From an uncultured Lentisphaerota bacterium (lineage in GTDB: Bacteria; Verrucomicrobiota; Lentisphaeria; Victivallales; UBA1829), in the NCBI GenBank assembly GCA_900320095.1, contig ONQZ01000043.1, positions 1 to 55,510 of the forward strand: a stretch of DNA of 55,510 nucleotides, written 5' to 3'. The notes below the pieces were generated by a model. The model saw only the letters and a list, made by a program, of their open reading frames with translations, was not told where the DNA came from and searched no databases. This document shows positions 35,240 through 43,756 of the stretch, in pieces. The number at the start of each line of letters is the position of its first letter. The first letter of the stretch is position 1. Made by a program: the position numbers and the translations under genes.

Positions 35240-35854
35240 ATGAAACTGAAACATCTGTTTATGCTCGCCGCGTCCGCCGTCCTGTCCGCCGCGGCTTTCC
35301 TCGCCTGCAACTGCGACGGGAATTCCTGCTCCGACGATGCGACCTCTAAGGACGTCGCGAAGGTGAAACCGCTGGTGGTGTACTGGACCTGGTCCGATAC
35401 GCACAACACCAAGGTCGTCGCCGAAATGCTCCAGCAGAAGACCGGCGCGGACATCGCCCTGATCGAAATGGTCACGCCGTATCCGAACGACTTCGGCAGC
35501 GTCATGCAGCTCGGACAGCGCGACCTGCAGCAGCCGAAAGCCCCGGCGATCAAGGAAATGAACCTCGACCTTTCCAAGTACGATCCGATCTATGTCGGCA
35601 CCCCGATCTGGTTCTCCACCTATGCGCCGCCGGTCCGCACGTTCCTCCAGTCCTACGACTTCAAGGGCAAGACCGTCGCGCTCTTCTGCACGCACGGACA
35701 GGGCAACCCGGCCACGTTCAAGTATCTTGCCGACGCGAAGGCCGCGGTCCCCGCGATCAACTTCTTCCCCGAAGTCTTCGCGCACAAGGGCACGGAAGCC
35801 GCGAACGCCGGTCCCGCCCTCGACGCCTGGATCCAGAAAGTTTCCGCGAAGTAA
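35240..35854 (+). CDS. Flavodoxin-fold lipoprotein
   Basis: The 204-residue protein starts with a lipoprotein signal (MKLKHLFMLAASAVLSAAAF, then LACNCDG with the lipidation cysteine). The mature part has a flavodoxin-type fold: VVYWTWSDTHNTKVVAEML in place of the FMN phosphate loop, DPIYVGTPIWFSTYAPPVRT for the second FMN loop and VALFCTHGQGN for the third. The first loop lacks the usual Gly (SGNT is SDTHNT), so flavin binding may be altered. A flavodoxin anchored outside the cytoplasm is unusual, and its redox partner is unknown. It has its own promoter and terminator. Confidence 0.85.
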   Translation: MKLKHLFMLAASAVLSAAAFLACNCDGNSCSDDATSKDVAKVKPLVVYWTWSDTHNTKVVAEMLQQKTGADIALIEMVTPYPNDFGSVMQLGQRDLQQPKAPAIKEMNLDLSKYDPIYVGTPIWFSTYAPPVRTFLQSYDFKGKTVALFCTHGQGNPATFKYLADAKAAVPAINFFPEVFAHKGTEAANAGPALDAWIQKVSAK

Positions 35855-35884
35855 GCCGAAGCTTTTTCCTCTGACATCTTTGAC

Positions 35885-35918
35885 GGCGGACCGGAGCGTT
35901 TTCCGGCCCGCCTCTTTT
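35885..35918 (+). terminator. Terminator of the flavodoxin-like gene
   Basis: Stem GGCGG-A-CCGGA paired with TCCGG-C-CCGCC (35885-35912), followed by TCTTTT. Confidence 0.8.
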
Positions 35919-35965
35919 CTCCCTTCATCTTCCTTCAACCGCACCATCCGAAAGGAATCCGAACC

Positions 35966-36583
35966 ATGCACGTGCTCCTGCTTAACGGCAGCCCGAACGC
36001 CGAAGGCTGCACCTTCACCGCCCTGTCCGAGATCGCCGCTACGCTCATAACAGAAAACATCACGTCCGAGATCTTCCAGCTTGGCAAAAAGCCCGTGCGC
36101 GGCTGCATCGCCTGCGGAGCATGCCGGGAACGCGGTGTGTGCGCGTTCCAGGACGATGCTCTGCCGGGGCTCGTCGAGGCCGTGAAGCGCGCCGACGGCA
36201 TCGTGATCGGATCGCCCGTGTATTACGCCGGGCCGAACGGCGCTCTGTGCGCGCTGCTGGACCGGCTGTTCTTCTCCGCCGGGTCGTTCCTGAAGGGCAA
36301 GCCGGGCGCGGCGGTGGTCAGCTGCCGCCGGGGCGGCGCGAGCGCGTCCTTCGACCGCCTGAACAAGTATTTCACGATTAGCCAGATGCCGGTCGTATCC
36401 TCGCAGTACTGGAACTCCGTGCACGGGTTCACGCCGGACGACGTCCGCAAGGACGCCGAAGGCCTTCAGACCATGCGCACGCTGGCGCACAATCTGGCGC
36501 GGATGCTCCGCATGGAGGCCGCCACGCCGAAGCGCACGGACGAGGAGGAACACCTCTGGACGAGCTTCCACGACGGGAAATGA
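35966..36583 (+). CDS. Flavodoxin-like NAD(P)H/iron-sulfur flavoprotein
   Basis: The 205-residue protein belongs to the FMN-dependent reductase family. LLLNGSPNAEGCTFTAL is the FMN phosphate loop, VRGCIACGACRERGVCAFQDD gives the four cysteines of iron-sulfur flavoproteins, and GSPVYYAGPNGALCALLDRL is the isoalloxazine loop. Such proteins pass electrons between a flavin and a [4Fe-4S] cluster or reduce quinone-like compounds; the substrate is unknown. GAAAGGAATCC precedes the ATG. The EI24-type gene follows after 36 bases. Confidence 0.9.
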   Translation: MHVLLLNGSPNAEGCTFTALSEIAATLITENITSEIFQLGKKPVRGCIACGACRERGVCAFQDDALPGLVEAVKRADGIVIGSPVYYAGPNGALCALLDRLFFSAGSFLKGKPGAAVVSCRRGGASASFDRLNKYFTISQMPVVSSQYWNSVHGFTPDDVRKDAEGLQTMRTLAHNLARMLRMEAATPKRTDEEEHLWTSFHDGK

Positions 36584-36619
36584 AGCATTTGTAAAACATC
36601 AACGGACAGGCCCCCCGGC

Positions 36620-37360
36620 ATGAAAGCACTGGACGATCTGACCTACGGCGCGGAGTGCGCCCTTCGCGGGATGAAGGTATTCTTCACGCGCCCGCGATTG
36701 TGGCCGTATGCCCTGCCGCCGCTGCTGGTCGTGCTGGTGCTGTACGCCGGGATCCTGTCCGCGGTCATTTTCTGGGCCGCTCCCGGGCTCCGGGAATGGC
36801 TCGCGGGGATTTCCTTCCCCGGGTGGCTGTCGTGGCTTCAGACGGTCCTGGACTGGTGCCTCTCGGCGTTTCTGTGGGTCGTCATCCCGCTCATCCTGCT
36901 GTATTTCATCGGCACGTTCTACGAGATGTTCGGCAACATGCTGTTCGACATCCTGGTCGACGCGTTCGAGAAGAAGGAATACCCGGAGCATCCCGGCGCG
37001 GAGCAGTCCTACGGCAGAGTCCTCCGCCTCACGGCAGGCTATATCCTGCTGACAATTGTGTCCTATCTCGTTTATTTCCTGCTGTTCTGGATCCCCGTCG
37101 TCGGATTCCTGTTCCGCGGCGCGATCTGCGGCCGGTCGTATCTTCACGACAGCGCCGTGCGCCAGGGATTCCATGTGTCCGTGCTGAAAAAACAGGTCGC
37201 GGCGAACCGCATGTACGTGCTGGGATTCGGCATCATCGCGCGTTTCGCGGAGGCGATCCCGTTTCTGATCCCCGGACTCGTGATCGGCGGTTCCATCCTG
37301 TATCACACCCGAATTCTGAAAGCGGCCGGTCTCCCGGACCGGAAAAAGCTCTCCGTCTGA
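36620..37360 (+). CDS. EI24-domain (CysZ-like) membrane protein
   Basis: The 246-residue protein has four to five hydrophobic helices: LWPYALPPLLVVLVLYAGIL, CLSAFLWVVIPLILLYFIG, GYILLTIVSYLVYFLLFWIP and FLIPGLVIGGSIL. The opening (MKALDDLTYGAECALRGMKV) and overall layout fit the EI24/CysZ family, whose best-known member moves sulfate. No sulfate genes are adjacent, so the substrate is open. It is probably co-transcribed with the upstream flavoprotein gene. Confidence 0.8.
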   Translation: MKALDDLTYGAECALRGMKVFFTRPRLWPYALPPLLVVLVLYAGILSAVIFWAAPGLREWLAGISFPGWLSWLQTVLDWCLSAFLWVVIPLILLYFIGTFYEMFGNMLFDILVDAFEKKEYPEHPGAEQSYGRVLRLTAGYILLTIVSYLVYFLLFWIPVVGFLFRGAICGRSYLHDSAVRQGFHVSVLKKQVAANRMYVLGFGIIARFAEAIPFLIPGLVIGGSILYHTRILKAAGLPDRKKLSV

Positions 37361-37362
37361 AC

Positions 37363-37393
37363 AAAAAAAGCCGGACGAAATGAATCATCCGGC
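37363..37393 (-). terminator. Terminator of the zinc-ribbon lipoprotein gene
   Basis: GCCGGA/TCCGGC arms (37370-37375, 37388-37393); on the minus strand the hairpin is followed by seven T residues. Confidence 0.75.
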
Positions 37394-37421
37394 GCGGAAA
37401 GCAAAAAAGAAAGGACAAGTT

Positions 37422-38087
37422 TTATTTCTTGTCGGGAATTGTGACGAACGAGCCTTCCTTGCGGGGCGGGAGTTCGCCGTTTTTCAGCTTGATCTGTCTG
37501 TCCTTGTCGGAGTGGCAGACGGGGCAGTTTTCCTTCGGTTCCTCCAGGGAGAGATGGCCGCAGACGGGGCAGAGATAGAACTCGAAATCAGGGGTTTCCT
37601 CCGAATCGGAATCGATCATCAGTTCGATGTCCATGTCGGCTGCGAGCACTTTGTTTGTGATCTCAAGCGCGATGAGGACTTCCCTCAGATTCTTTCTTGT
37701 TGTTTCCTCGTTTGAGAGGATATCTTTGTATTCTTCCACGGGAGAGAGGACAATGGTCCGCGGATCCATTTCGATGGAATAGGAGACCGTGGAGACGCGT
37801 TCCATCTTTATTTTTTTCAGGAGGATATTGATGATCGTTTCGTGCCGGTCAACGAGGATCTGCTGGGAGTTCGCGAGGGCGAGGAGGATTTCCTTGTCCT
37901 TGGATTCCTGTGCGGCGGATCTGCAGCGTTCGACGCATGCTGTGAGCTCCGCCTGGGTCTTTTGCATGAGGCGGAGCGTATCCTGATCGATTCGTTTGAT
38001 CTGCTGTTTTTTTCCGCAGGAGCAGAGGCAGAGAGCCGCACAGCAGACGAAAAACAGGACAGATGCGAGAGATATGGTTCTTTTCAT
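37422..38087 (-). CDS. Lipoprotein with C-terminal rubredoxin-like zinc ribbon
   Basis: From the ATG at 38087 the product has 221 residues. A lipoprotein signal (MKRTISLASVLFFVCCAALC, then LCSCGKK) is followed by a long helical region (QDTLRLMQKTQAELTACVER and onwards) that may form a coiled coil. The last part carries YLCPVCGHLSLEEPKENCPV and a following CHSD, the two CPxC knuckles of rubredoxin/rubrerythrin-type domains. A metal site of this type on a membrane-anchored lipoprotein is uncommon. The start is chosen by the signal peptide and by GGAG 11 bases upstream; 37 earlier codons lie over the promoter at 38161-38188. The function is not known. Confidence 0.8.
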   Translation of the reverse strand: MKRTISLASVLFFVCCAALCLCSCGKKQQIKRIDQDTLRLMQKTQAELTACVERCRSAAQESKDKEILLALANSQQILVDRHETIINILLKKIKMERVSTVSYSIEMDPRTIVLSPVEEYKDILSNEETTRKNLREVLIALEITNKVLAADMDIELMIDSDSEETPDFEFYLCPVCGHLSLEEPKENCPVCHSDKDRQIKLKNGELPPRKEGSFVTIPDKK

Positions 38088-38160
38088 GAAAAGCGAACTC
38101 CGTAAAAAGATATGAACTGAACAGGCGGAAAAAGAAAATGAGTTTTTTCCGGCTTTAAAA

Positions 38161-38188
38161 AAGATACATCGTTTTCCCGAAAAGTCAA
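38161..38188 (-). promoter_or_regulatory. Promoter of the zinc-ribbon lipoprotein gene
   Basis: Minus-strand TTGACT (38183-38188), 16 bases, TATCTT (38161-38166). Confidence 0.5.
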
Positions 38189-38261
38189 CTGAAAACAAGT
38201 TTTTTTTCAGATAATTCTCTTTTTTTTATCATTGACGGGAGCGATTGTCCGCCCTTTCTGT

Positions 38262-38290
38262 TTGAAAAAACGGCCGGGATATGCTATATT
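38262..38290 (+). promoter_or_regulatory. Promoter of the GH5 gene
   Basis: TTGAAA (38262-38267), 17 bases, TATATT (38285-38290), then a 60-base leader with CAGAAAGG before the ATG at 38350. Confidence 0.72.
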
Positions 38291-38349
38291 AGGCGCATCA
38301 CAACCAGTTCGTCCTTCCCTGAACCGGCATCTCCAGAAAGGCGGTTTCC

Positions 38350-39399
38350 ATGTTCTCTTCCTCCGCGAAAAAAAGCATCTTCGTCCTGTTCGTCCTCTGT
38401 CTGTCCGCGTGTGTCCTGTCCTGCGTTTCCTCGAAAAACAACACGTCGGAGGGCATCGCGTTCGTGTCCGGCATGGGATACGGCTGGAACCTCGGCAACA
38501 CGTTCGACGCCCTGCCGAACGGCGGCGGGCGCGGCGGCATGGAAACGGAAACCGCGTGGGGCAATCCGCGCACCACGCGCAAGTTGATCAAGTACATCAA
38601 AGAACAGGGATTCGACACGATCCGCATCCCGGTGAGCTGGGGTCCGCACATGGGCGACGCGCCGGAATACACGGTCGACCCGGCGTGGATGTCGCGCGTG
38701 GAGGAGGTCGTGGACTGGGCTCTGGCGGAAAAGATGTACGTGATCGTCAACCTGCACCACGAAAAATCCTGGATGGAGAAGGCGTCAAAGGATTACGAGG
38801 GGACCATGACGCAGTTCCGCGCCGCCTGGCGGCAGATCGCCGCGCGGTTCCGCGATCGCCACGACCACCTGATCTTCGAGTCGATGAACGAGATCGACTT
38901 CACGGACCTGCCGATCGCGGAGAACGGCGCGCTCGTGAACCGCGTGAACGGCGAGTTCGTGAAGCTGATCCGGGCTTCGGGGGGGATCGGCGCCGACCTC
39001 GACAAGGCGTGCGACCACCTGGTCCTCCCCGACGATCCGCGCTGCATCGTGTCCGTGCATTACTACCTGCCGCCGCAGTTCGCTATCGCCACGCCCGGCA
39101 CGAGCTGGGGCTACCAGTACAGCTGGGGCGGCGGCGAGGACCACAAGACGATGGAAGCCAACTTCGCGAAGCTGAAGGAGCATTATCTGGACAAGGGAAT
39201 CCCGGTCATCATCGGCGAGTACGGATGCCTCCTGCGGAACAAGGACCGCGCGAGCCGCGCCGACTACTTCCGTTCCATCGTGCGCCTGTCGCGCGCAAAC
39301 GGCATCTGCCCGGTCTTCTGGGACAATGGCGAGGAACTCGACCGCCGGGCGTACGTCTGGCGTCAGGAGGGCATCCTGCCCGCCCTGACCGGAAACTGA
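38350..39399 (+). CDS. Family GH5 glycoside hydrolase lipoprotein
   Basis: The 349-residue protein has a lipoprotein-type signal (SIFVLFVLCLSACVLSCVSS). The catalytic barrel has GYGWNLGNTFDALPNG, DTIRIPVSWGPHM, VNLHHEKSW, FESMNEIDF with acid/base Glu181 and VIIGEYGCL with nucleophile Glu290. The GWNLGNTFDA opening is typical of endo-beta-glucanase/xyloglucanase branches of GH5. It would cut beta-glucan-type polysaccharides at the cell surface; the exact substrate is not shown. The GNAT gene follows after 10 bases. Confidence 0.93.
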   Translation: MFSSSAKKSIFVLFVLCLSACVLSCVSSKNNTSEGIAFVSGMGYGWNLGNTFDALPNGGGRGGMETETAWGNPRTTRKLIKYIKEQGFDTIRIPVSWGPHMGDAPEYTVDPAWMSRVEEVVDWALAEKMYVIVNLHHEKSWMEKASKDYEGTMTQFRAAWRQIAARFRDRHDHLIFESMNEIDFTDLPIAENGALVNRVNGEFVKLIRASGGIGADLDKACDHLVLPDDPRCIVSVHYYLPPQFAIATPGTSWGYQYSWGGGEDHKTMEANFAKLKEHYLDKGIPVIIGEYGCLLRNKDRASRADYFRSIVRLSRANGICPVFWDNGEELDRRAYVWRQEGILPALTGN

Positions 39400-39409
39400 G
39401 TGTGCGCAA

Positions 39410-39904
39410 ATGAAAATCGTCCCTGCCGATTTCGGGCGCCATGCCCCGTATGTCCTGGCGCTGCTGAACGACGCCATCCTGCATACGACCTGGGTGTACG
39501 ACTGCGATCCGCACCCGGAAGCGTACATGCGGGAGTATTTTGATGAGCATGCGGCGGGGAACTACCCCGTGCTGGCGGCGGAGTCGGACGACGGCGTTTT
39601 TTTGGGGTTCGCCTCCTGCGGCGCATACCGGCATCATCAGGGGTACCGGCACGCGGCGGAGCTGTCGCTCTACGTCGAACCCTCCGCGCGCCGGACGGGC
39701 GTCGGGACGGCGCTGCTGGCGCGTCTGGAGGACGAATGCCGCAAGGTCGGCATCCACACGCTCATCGGGGTGATCGACTCGGAGAACCTGCCGAGCATCG
39801 GGCTGCACAGGAAATGCGGCTACGAGTACGCCGGGACCGTGCGCGAGGCAGGCCGGAAATTCGGCCGCTGGCTCAGCATCGACTACTATCAGAAAATCCT
39901 CTAA
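39410..39904 (+). CDS. GNAT-family N-acetyltransferase, phosphinothricin-acetyltransferase-like
   Basis: The 164-residue protein has the GNAT acetyl-CoA loop in SLYVEPSARRTGVGTALLAR and a C-terminal GYEYAGTVREAGRKFGRWLS, which matches the Pat/Bar subgroup that acetylates phosphinothricin or methionine sulfoximine-like amines. ILHTTWVYDCDPHP near the start also fits that subgroup. No clear ribosome site precedes the ATG, so it may be translated by coupling with the GH5 gene just upstream. The real substrate is unknown. Confidence 0.88.
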   Translation: MKIVPADFGRHAPYVLALLNDAILHTTWVYDCDPHPEAYMREYFDEHAAGNYPVLAAESDDGVFLGFASCGAYRHHQGYRHAAELSLYVEPSARRTGVGTALLARLEDECRKVGIHTLIGVIDSENLPSIGLHRKCGYEYAGTVREAGRKFGRWLSIDYYQKIL

Positions 39905-39923
39905 AAAGGGCGGAAGAATAAGC

Positions 39924-40583
39924 TCAGAGATCCGCCAGCCGCGCCGCTTTCACGAATGCGCGGCAGAGCGCGGCGCTTTCCGTACGGTCCGACGTCGCCT
40001 TGACTCCGGTGTTCACGTCCACGGCGTAAGGCCGGACGCGTTCGATGGCGCGCGCCACGTTGGCGGGCGTGAGGCCGCCCGCGAGGATGACCGGGAGCGG
40101 AGATTCCTGCACGAACCGCGCGGCGCGGATCCAGTTTCCGGTAAGCCCGGTCCCGCCGACCTGTCCGGTCTTCGGATTGAGCGTGTCGATCAGGAACGCG
40201 TCGATGAACGGCACGAACTCGGCGTATTGATAAAAGGCGTCCTGCGGCTCGGGATGCACCGCGCGCACGAGCCTGGCGCACGGGGGCAGGGCGTCGCGGA
40301 TCGCGGAGACTTCCTCCGGCGTGGATTCCCCGTGAAGCTGGATGTTGTGGACCGCCGCGGCGTCGGCGAGGTCGAGGACCTCCTCCGGTTTGGACAAATG
40401 CGTGACCAGCCACGGCTGGACGAACGGCGGCAGGGATTTCGCGAGACGCCGTGCGGTGCATGCGAGGATGAAATCGGGCGATGGATGGACCTGCCCGACC
40501 AGGAATCCGACGGCGTCCGGCGAGGCGGAGAGCGCCGCCTTCAAATCCGAATCGTTCCTGATGCCGCAGATCTTGATCCTCAT
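39924..40583 (-). CDS. trpF: Phosphoribosylanthranilate isomerase-like protein
   Basis: The 219-residue TIM barrel shows the TrpF hallmarks: MRIKICGIRNDSDL with the catalytic Cys, IQLHGESTPEEV, a LIDTLNPKTGQVGGTGLTGN loop, PVILAGGLTPANVARAI and YAVDVNTGVK. It isomerises phosphoribosylanthranilate in tryptophan synthesis. Parts of the first half (FILACTARRLAKSLPPFVQP) diverge from the usual sequence, so a relative with altered function is possible. No other trp gene is nearby. It lies 10 bases after coaX on the same strand. Confidence 0.85.
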   Translation of the reverse strand: MRIKICGIRNDSDLKAALSASPDAVGFLVGQVHPSPDFILACTARRLAKSLPPFVQPWLVTHLSKPEEVLDLADAAAVHNIQLHGESTPEEVSAIRDALPPCARLVRAVHPEPQDAFYQYAEFVPFIDAFLIDTLNPKTGQVGGTGLTGNWIRAARFVQESPLPVILAGGLTPANVARAIERVRPYAVDVNTGVKATSDRTESAALCRAFVKAARLADL

Positions 40584-40593
40584 GGGGCATTTC

Positions 40594-41292
40594 TCAGCTG
40601 AAAAGCAGCTCGACTCCGCGCAAGGTGAAGTCGTCCCCGCCGTCCGTCATGCCGGCGAGCTCCGGAGTGCGCAGGAAAAACGCGCGGTCGCCGCCGCATG
40701 CATAGACCGTGAGACGGCGTCCCAGCTTCTTTTCGATGCGGACGATGAATCCTAATACGGCATCAATGGCGGCGGCATCGGTGCCCATACGGATGGCGTC
40801 GGCGGTGTTCGCGCCGGGGCAGGGGGGCAGTCCGTCCGCGAGTTCGACGAAGGGGAGTTTCGAGGTGTAGAGAACGAGTGCGCGGCGCGCGAGGGTGCGT
40901 CCGGGGAAGATCGCGCCGCCGAGAAAGCGCCTCTGCGCGTCGACGACTTCCGCGGTGATGCAGGTGCCGAAATCAAGGGAAACCGCCGGGAGAACGGCCT
41001 TTGCGGCCAGATAAACGGCATTCGCGACGCGGTCCTGTCCGAGCGTCGACGCGTCGACGAGGGAGAAGTCCACGAATTTCGAAGCGGCCTCCGGCGTCGC
41101 CATGCTGCATCCGCGCGCCTTCAGCGCGTCCGTCTTCTCCGCCACGACGCATGCCGCGCATACCTCCGTGCCGTCCGGGAGCGAGGAGGGGTCGAAGTCC
41201 GCCGTCGGGACCGTGCGGACCGTGCGCCCGCCGTCCGGCATGACGGAGAGAATCTGCGTATGTGTGTTTCCGATGTTCAGAAAGCAGCGCAT
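40594..41292 (-). CDS. coaX: Type III pantothenate kinase
   Basis: The 232-residue ASKHA-fold kinase phosphorylates pantothenate, the first step to coenzyme A. It has the phosphate loop NIGNTHTQIL, GQDRVANAVYLAAKA, SLDFGTCITAEVVDAQRRFL and GGAIFPGRTLARRAL. The first loop has Asn where many members have Asp (DxGNT), a difference worth noting for metal binding. GGAGGT lies eight bases before the ATG. It follows the pilus operon terminator and may depend on readthrough, since no clear promoter is visible in the 70 bases between. Confidence 0.9.
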   Translation of the reverse strand: MRCFLNIGNTHTQILSVMPDGGRTVRTVPTADFDPSSLPDGTEVCAACVVAEKTDALKARGCSMATPEAASKFVDFSLVDASTLGQDRVANAVYLAAKAVLPAVSLDFGTCITAEVVDAQRRFLGGAIFPGRTLARRALVLYTSKLPFVELADGLPPCPGANTADAIRMGTDAAAIDAVLGFIVRIEKKLGRRLTVYACGGDRAFFLRTPELAGMTDGGDDFTLRGVELLFS

Positions 41293-41308
41293 GGGGGCGC
41301 ACCTCCGG

Positions 41309-41348
41309 AAAAAAGAAAAGGTCCCGCCTTGGAAAACCGGGCGGGACC
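41309..41348 (-). terminator. Terminator of the pilus motor operon
   Basis: A 9-bp stem GGTCCCGCC/GGCGGGACC (41320-41348) that on the minus strand is followed by a T-rich run (41309-41319). Confidence 0.85.
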
Positions 41349-41362
41349 TGAGGTGAGGCGGA

Positions 41363-42625
41363 TCAACCGCCGCCGAGGGTCTGGATGATGGTGATCAGCG
41401 GGCTGAACAGCGCGATGACGATACCGCCGACGATGACGGCGAGGAAGACGATCATCAACGGTTCGATCATGGATGTCAGGGCGCTGACGGCGTTGTCGAC
41501 TTCTTCGTCGTAGGTGTCGGCGATCTTTTCGAGCATGTCGGGGAGCTTGCCTGTTTCCTCGCCGACCTCGATCATACTGATGACCATGTCGGGGAAGATC
41601 TTGGTGGCGAGCAACGGTGGCGCCATCGGTTCGCCTTCCTTCACGGCGTCGTGGACCTGCTGGACGGCCTTGGAAACGAGCTCGTTGCCGGCGGTGTCGC
41701 GGACGATCTGGAGGGCGTTCAGGACGGGTACGCCGGAGCCCATGAGGGTGCCGAGCGTACGGGAGAACTTGGAGATGGCGTTGCGGGAGATGAGCAGGCC
41801 GATGATCGGGGCGTTGTAGATGCCCTTGTCGAAGTAGAACCTGCCCTTCTCCGTCTTGAGGATGAACTTCGCGGCGATCACGAGGACGACCACGATGATG
41901 ATCGCCACGATGATGTTGTTCTGCAGCCAGCGGCTGACGCCCATGACGAACCGGGTGATGGCGGGCAGCTGTGCGCCGTCGAGCATTTCCGTGAACATGA
42001 CCTCGAATTTCGGGACGATGAAGATCATGAGGAAGATGGTGATGCCGATGGCGATGGTGAGCACGATGGCGGGGTAGACCATGGCTGATTTGACCTTGCC
42101 TGCGATCTTGGCGGCCTTTTCGCGGAAGCCCGCCAGACGCGTGAGGATCAGTTCGAGCTTACCGGCGGCTTCGCCTGCGCGGATCATGTTCAGGTAGAGT
42201 TTGTCGAACGATTTCGGGTGCTGTGCGAGGGCTTCGGAGAAGGTGGAGCCGCCTTCGACGGAGTAGGCGACCTTGCCGAGGATGGTCTTGACGGCGGGGT
42301 TTTTCGCCTGGCGTTCGAGCGTCTTGAGCGAGCGGATCAGCGGGAGGCCGGCGTCGAGCAGGATGGCGAGCTGACGCGTGAAGACGGTCAGGTCCTTGCC
42401 CTTCATGACCGTGGGGCCGAGGTTGATGTTCAGGCCTTTCGCGGCGGCGGGGCCCTTGGCCTTTTCCTTTTTGGCCTTGGCCGCCTTGGCGAGCGGCTTG
42501 ATGGAGGTGGGGAACATCCCCTGTTCCTTCAGGAACGCGGCGACGGCTTCTTCGCTTGCGGCTTCGTGCTGTCCCTTCTGTTCCTTACCGGATGCGTCCA
42601 TCGCGGTGTATTGGAAGATCGGCAT
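41363..42625 (-). CDS. pilC: PilC/GspF-type inner-membrane platform protein
   Basis: The 420-residue protein has two T2SSF domains, each with large cytoplasmic helices and membrane segments: MVYPAIVLTIAIGITIFLMI, IIVAIIIVVVLVIAAKFIL and the C-terminal MIVFLAVIVGGIVIALFSPL. FTRQLAILLDAGLPLIRSL and the second-domain FSRTLGTLMGSGVPVLNAL are the paired signatures. The N-terminus (MPIFQYTAMDASGKEQKGQH) is the usual PilC start. It anchors the extension and retraction ATPases of a type IV pilus or type II secretion filament. It is the last gene of the operon before a strong terminator. Confidence 0.95.
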   Translation of the reverse strand: MPIFQYTAMDASGKEQKGQHEAASEEAVAAFLKEQGMFPTSIKPLAKAAKAKKEKAKGPAAAKGLNINLGPTVMKGKDLTVFTRQLAILLDAGLPLIRSLKTLERQAKNPAVKTILGKVAYSVEGGSTFSEALAQHPKSFDKLYLNMIRAGEAAGKLELILTRLAGFREKAAKIAGKVKSAMVYPAIVLTIAIGITIFLMIFIVPKFEVMFTEMLDGAQLPAITRFVMGVSRWLQNNIIVAIIIVVVLVIAAKFILKTEKGRFYFDKGIYNAPIIGLLISRNAISKFSRTLGTLMGSGVPVLNALQIVRDTAGNELVSKAVQQVHDAVKEGEPMAPPLLATKIFPDMVISMIEVGEETGKLPDMLEKIADTYDEEVDNAVSALTSMIEPLMIVFLAVIVGGIVIALFSPLITIIQTLGGG

Positions 42626-42667
42626 TTTGTGAACTCCAAATTATGTGAATGTTGAATGAGAACCGGA

Positions 42668-43735
42668 TCAGATGTTGGTGCCTGCGAGGGTCTGGACGAT
42701 GCCTTCGGGGTCCTGCGCCTTCGTGATGACTTCGCCGTAGGAGACCATGCCCTTCTTGTAGAGGTCGACGAGGTGGGAGTCGAGGGTGTTCATGCCGTAC
42801 TTCGCGCCGGTCTGGATGTCCGACGTGATACGGAAGGTCTTGCCGTCGCGGATGAGCGCCTGGATGGAGGGCGTGGTGATCATGATCTCGAAGGCGGCGA
42901 CGCGTCCGGGCTTGTCGATGCGCGGCAGAAGCACCTGGGAGATGACGCCGACGAGGCCGGCGGCGAGCTGGGTGCGGATCTGCGGCTGCTGGTTGGTCGG
43001 GAAGGCGTCGACGATACGGTCGACGGTCGGGGCCGCGCCGGTGGTGTGCAGGGTGCCGAAGACCAGGTGTCCGGTTTCGGCGGCGGTGACGGCGGCTTCG
43101 ATGGTGACCAGGTCGCGCAATTCGCCGACGAGGATGATGTCGGGGTCCTGACGGAGGGCGCGGCGGAGTGCTTCGGAGAAGCTTGGGACGTCCGCGCCGA
43201 CTTCACGCTGGATCACCACGCTCTTCTTGTGGTGGTGGTAGAATTCGATGGGGTCCTCGACCGTGATGATGTGCACGGCGCGCTCCTCGTTGATGACGTT
43301 GATCATCGAGGCGAGGGTGGTGGACTTGCCGGAACCGGTCGGGCCGGTCACGAGGATCATGCCGCGGGGACGGTAGAGCAGGTCCTTGATGCTCGGCGGG
43401 AGGCCGATCTTGTCGAGCGGCATCATCTCGTTCGGGATCTGGCGTAGGACGGCGCCGATGCAGCCTTTCTGCTTGAACGCGCTGACGCGGAAACGGGCGC
43501 GGTCGCCGAACGCGAAACCGAAGTCGGAACCGCCGTCCTCGGCGAGCTGCTGGAGGTGGCGCGGGGAGGCGATCGATTTGACCAGCGCTTCCGTATCCTC
43601 CGGCGTAAGCACCGGGAGGTCGAGCTGGGTCATTTCACCGTGGAGGCGGATCACGGGTGCGACGCCGACTTCGAGGTGCAGGTCGCTGCATCCTTCGGTG
43701 ACGACGAGATCCAGTAATTCATCCATTTCAACCAT
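42668..43735 (-). CDS. pilT: PilT-like twitching motility ATPase
   Basis: The 355-residue hexameric ATPase has [16 protein letters not shown] (Walker A), ITVEDPIEF (Asp box), [16 protein letters not shown] (Walker B) and [12 protein letters not shown] (His box). The N-terminal [20 protein letters not shown] and the short length fit PilT retraction motors; GELRD stands in place of the usual GEMRD. C-terminal AIRN-type motif is not clear. Its presence beside PilB-like genes argues for a type IV pilus that can retract, rather than a pure secretion system. Confidence 0.94.
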   Translation of the reverse strand: MVEMDELLDLVVTEGCSDLHLEVGVAPVIRLHGEMTQLDLPVLTPEDTEALVKSIASPRHLQQLAEDGGSDFGFAFGDRARFRVSAFKQKGCIGAVLRQIPNEMMPLDKIGLPPSIKDLLYRPRGMILVTGPTGSGKSTTLASMINVINEERAVHIITVEDPIEFYHHHKKSVVIQREVGADVPSFSEALRRALRQDPDIILVGELRDLVTIEAAVTAAETGHLVFGTLHTTGAAPTVDRIVDAFPTNQQPQIRTQLAAGLVGVISQVLLPRIDKPGRVAAFEIMITTPSIQALIRDGKTFRITSDIQTGAKYGMNTLDSHLVDLYKKGMVSYGEVITKAQDPEGIVQTLAGTNI

Positions 43736-43756
43736 GTTGAGGGCCCTTTATGTTGA

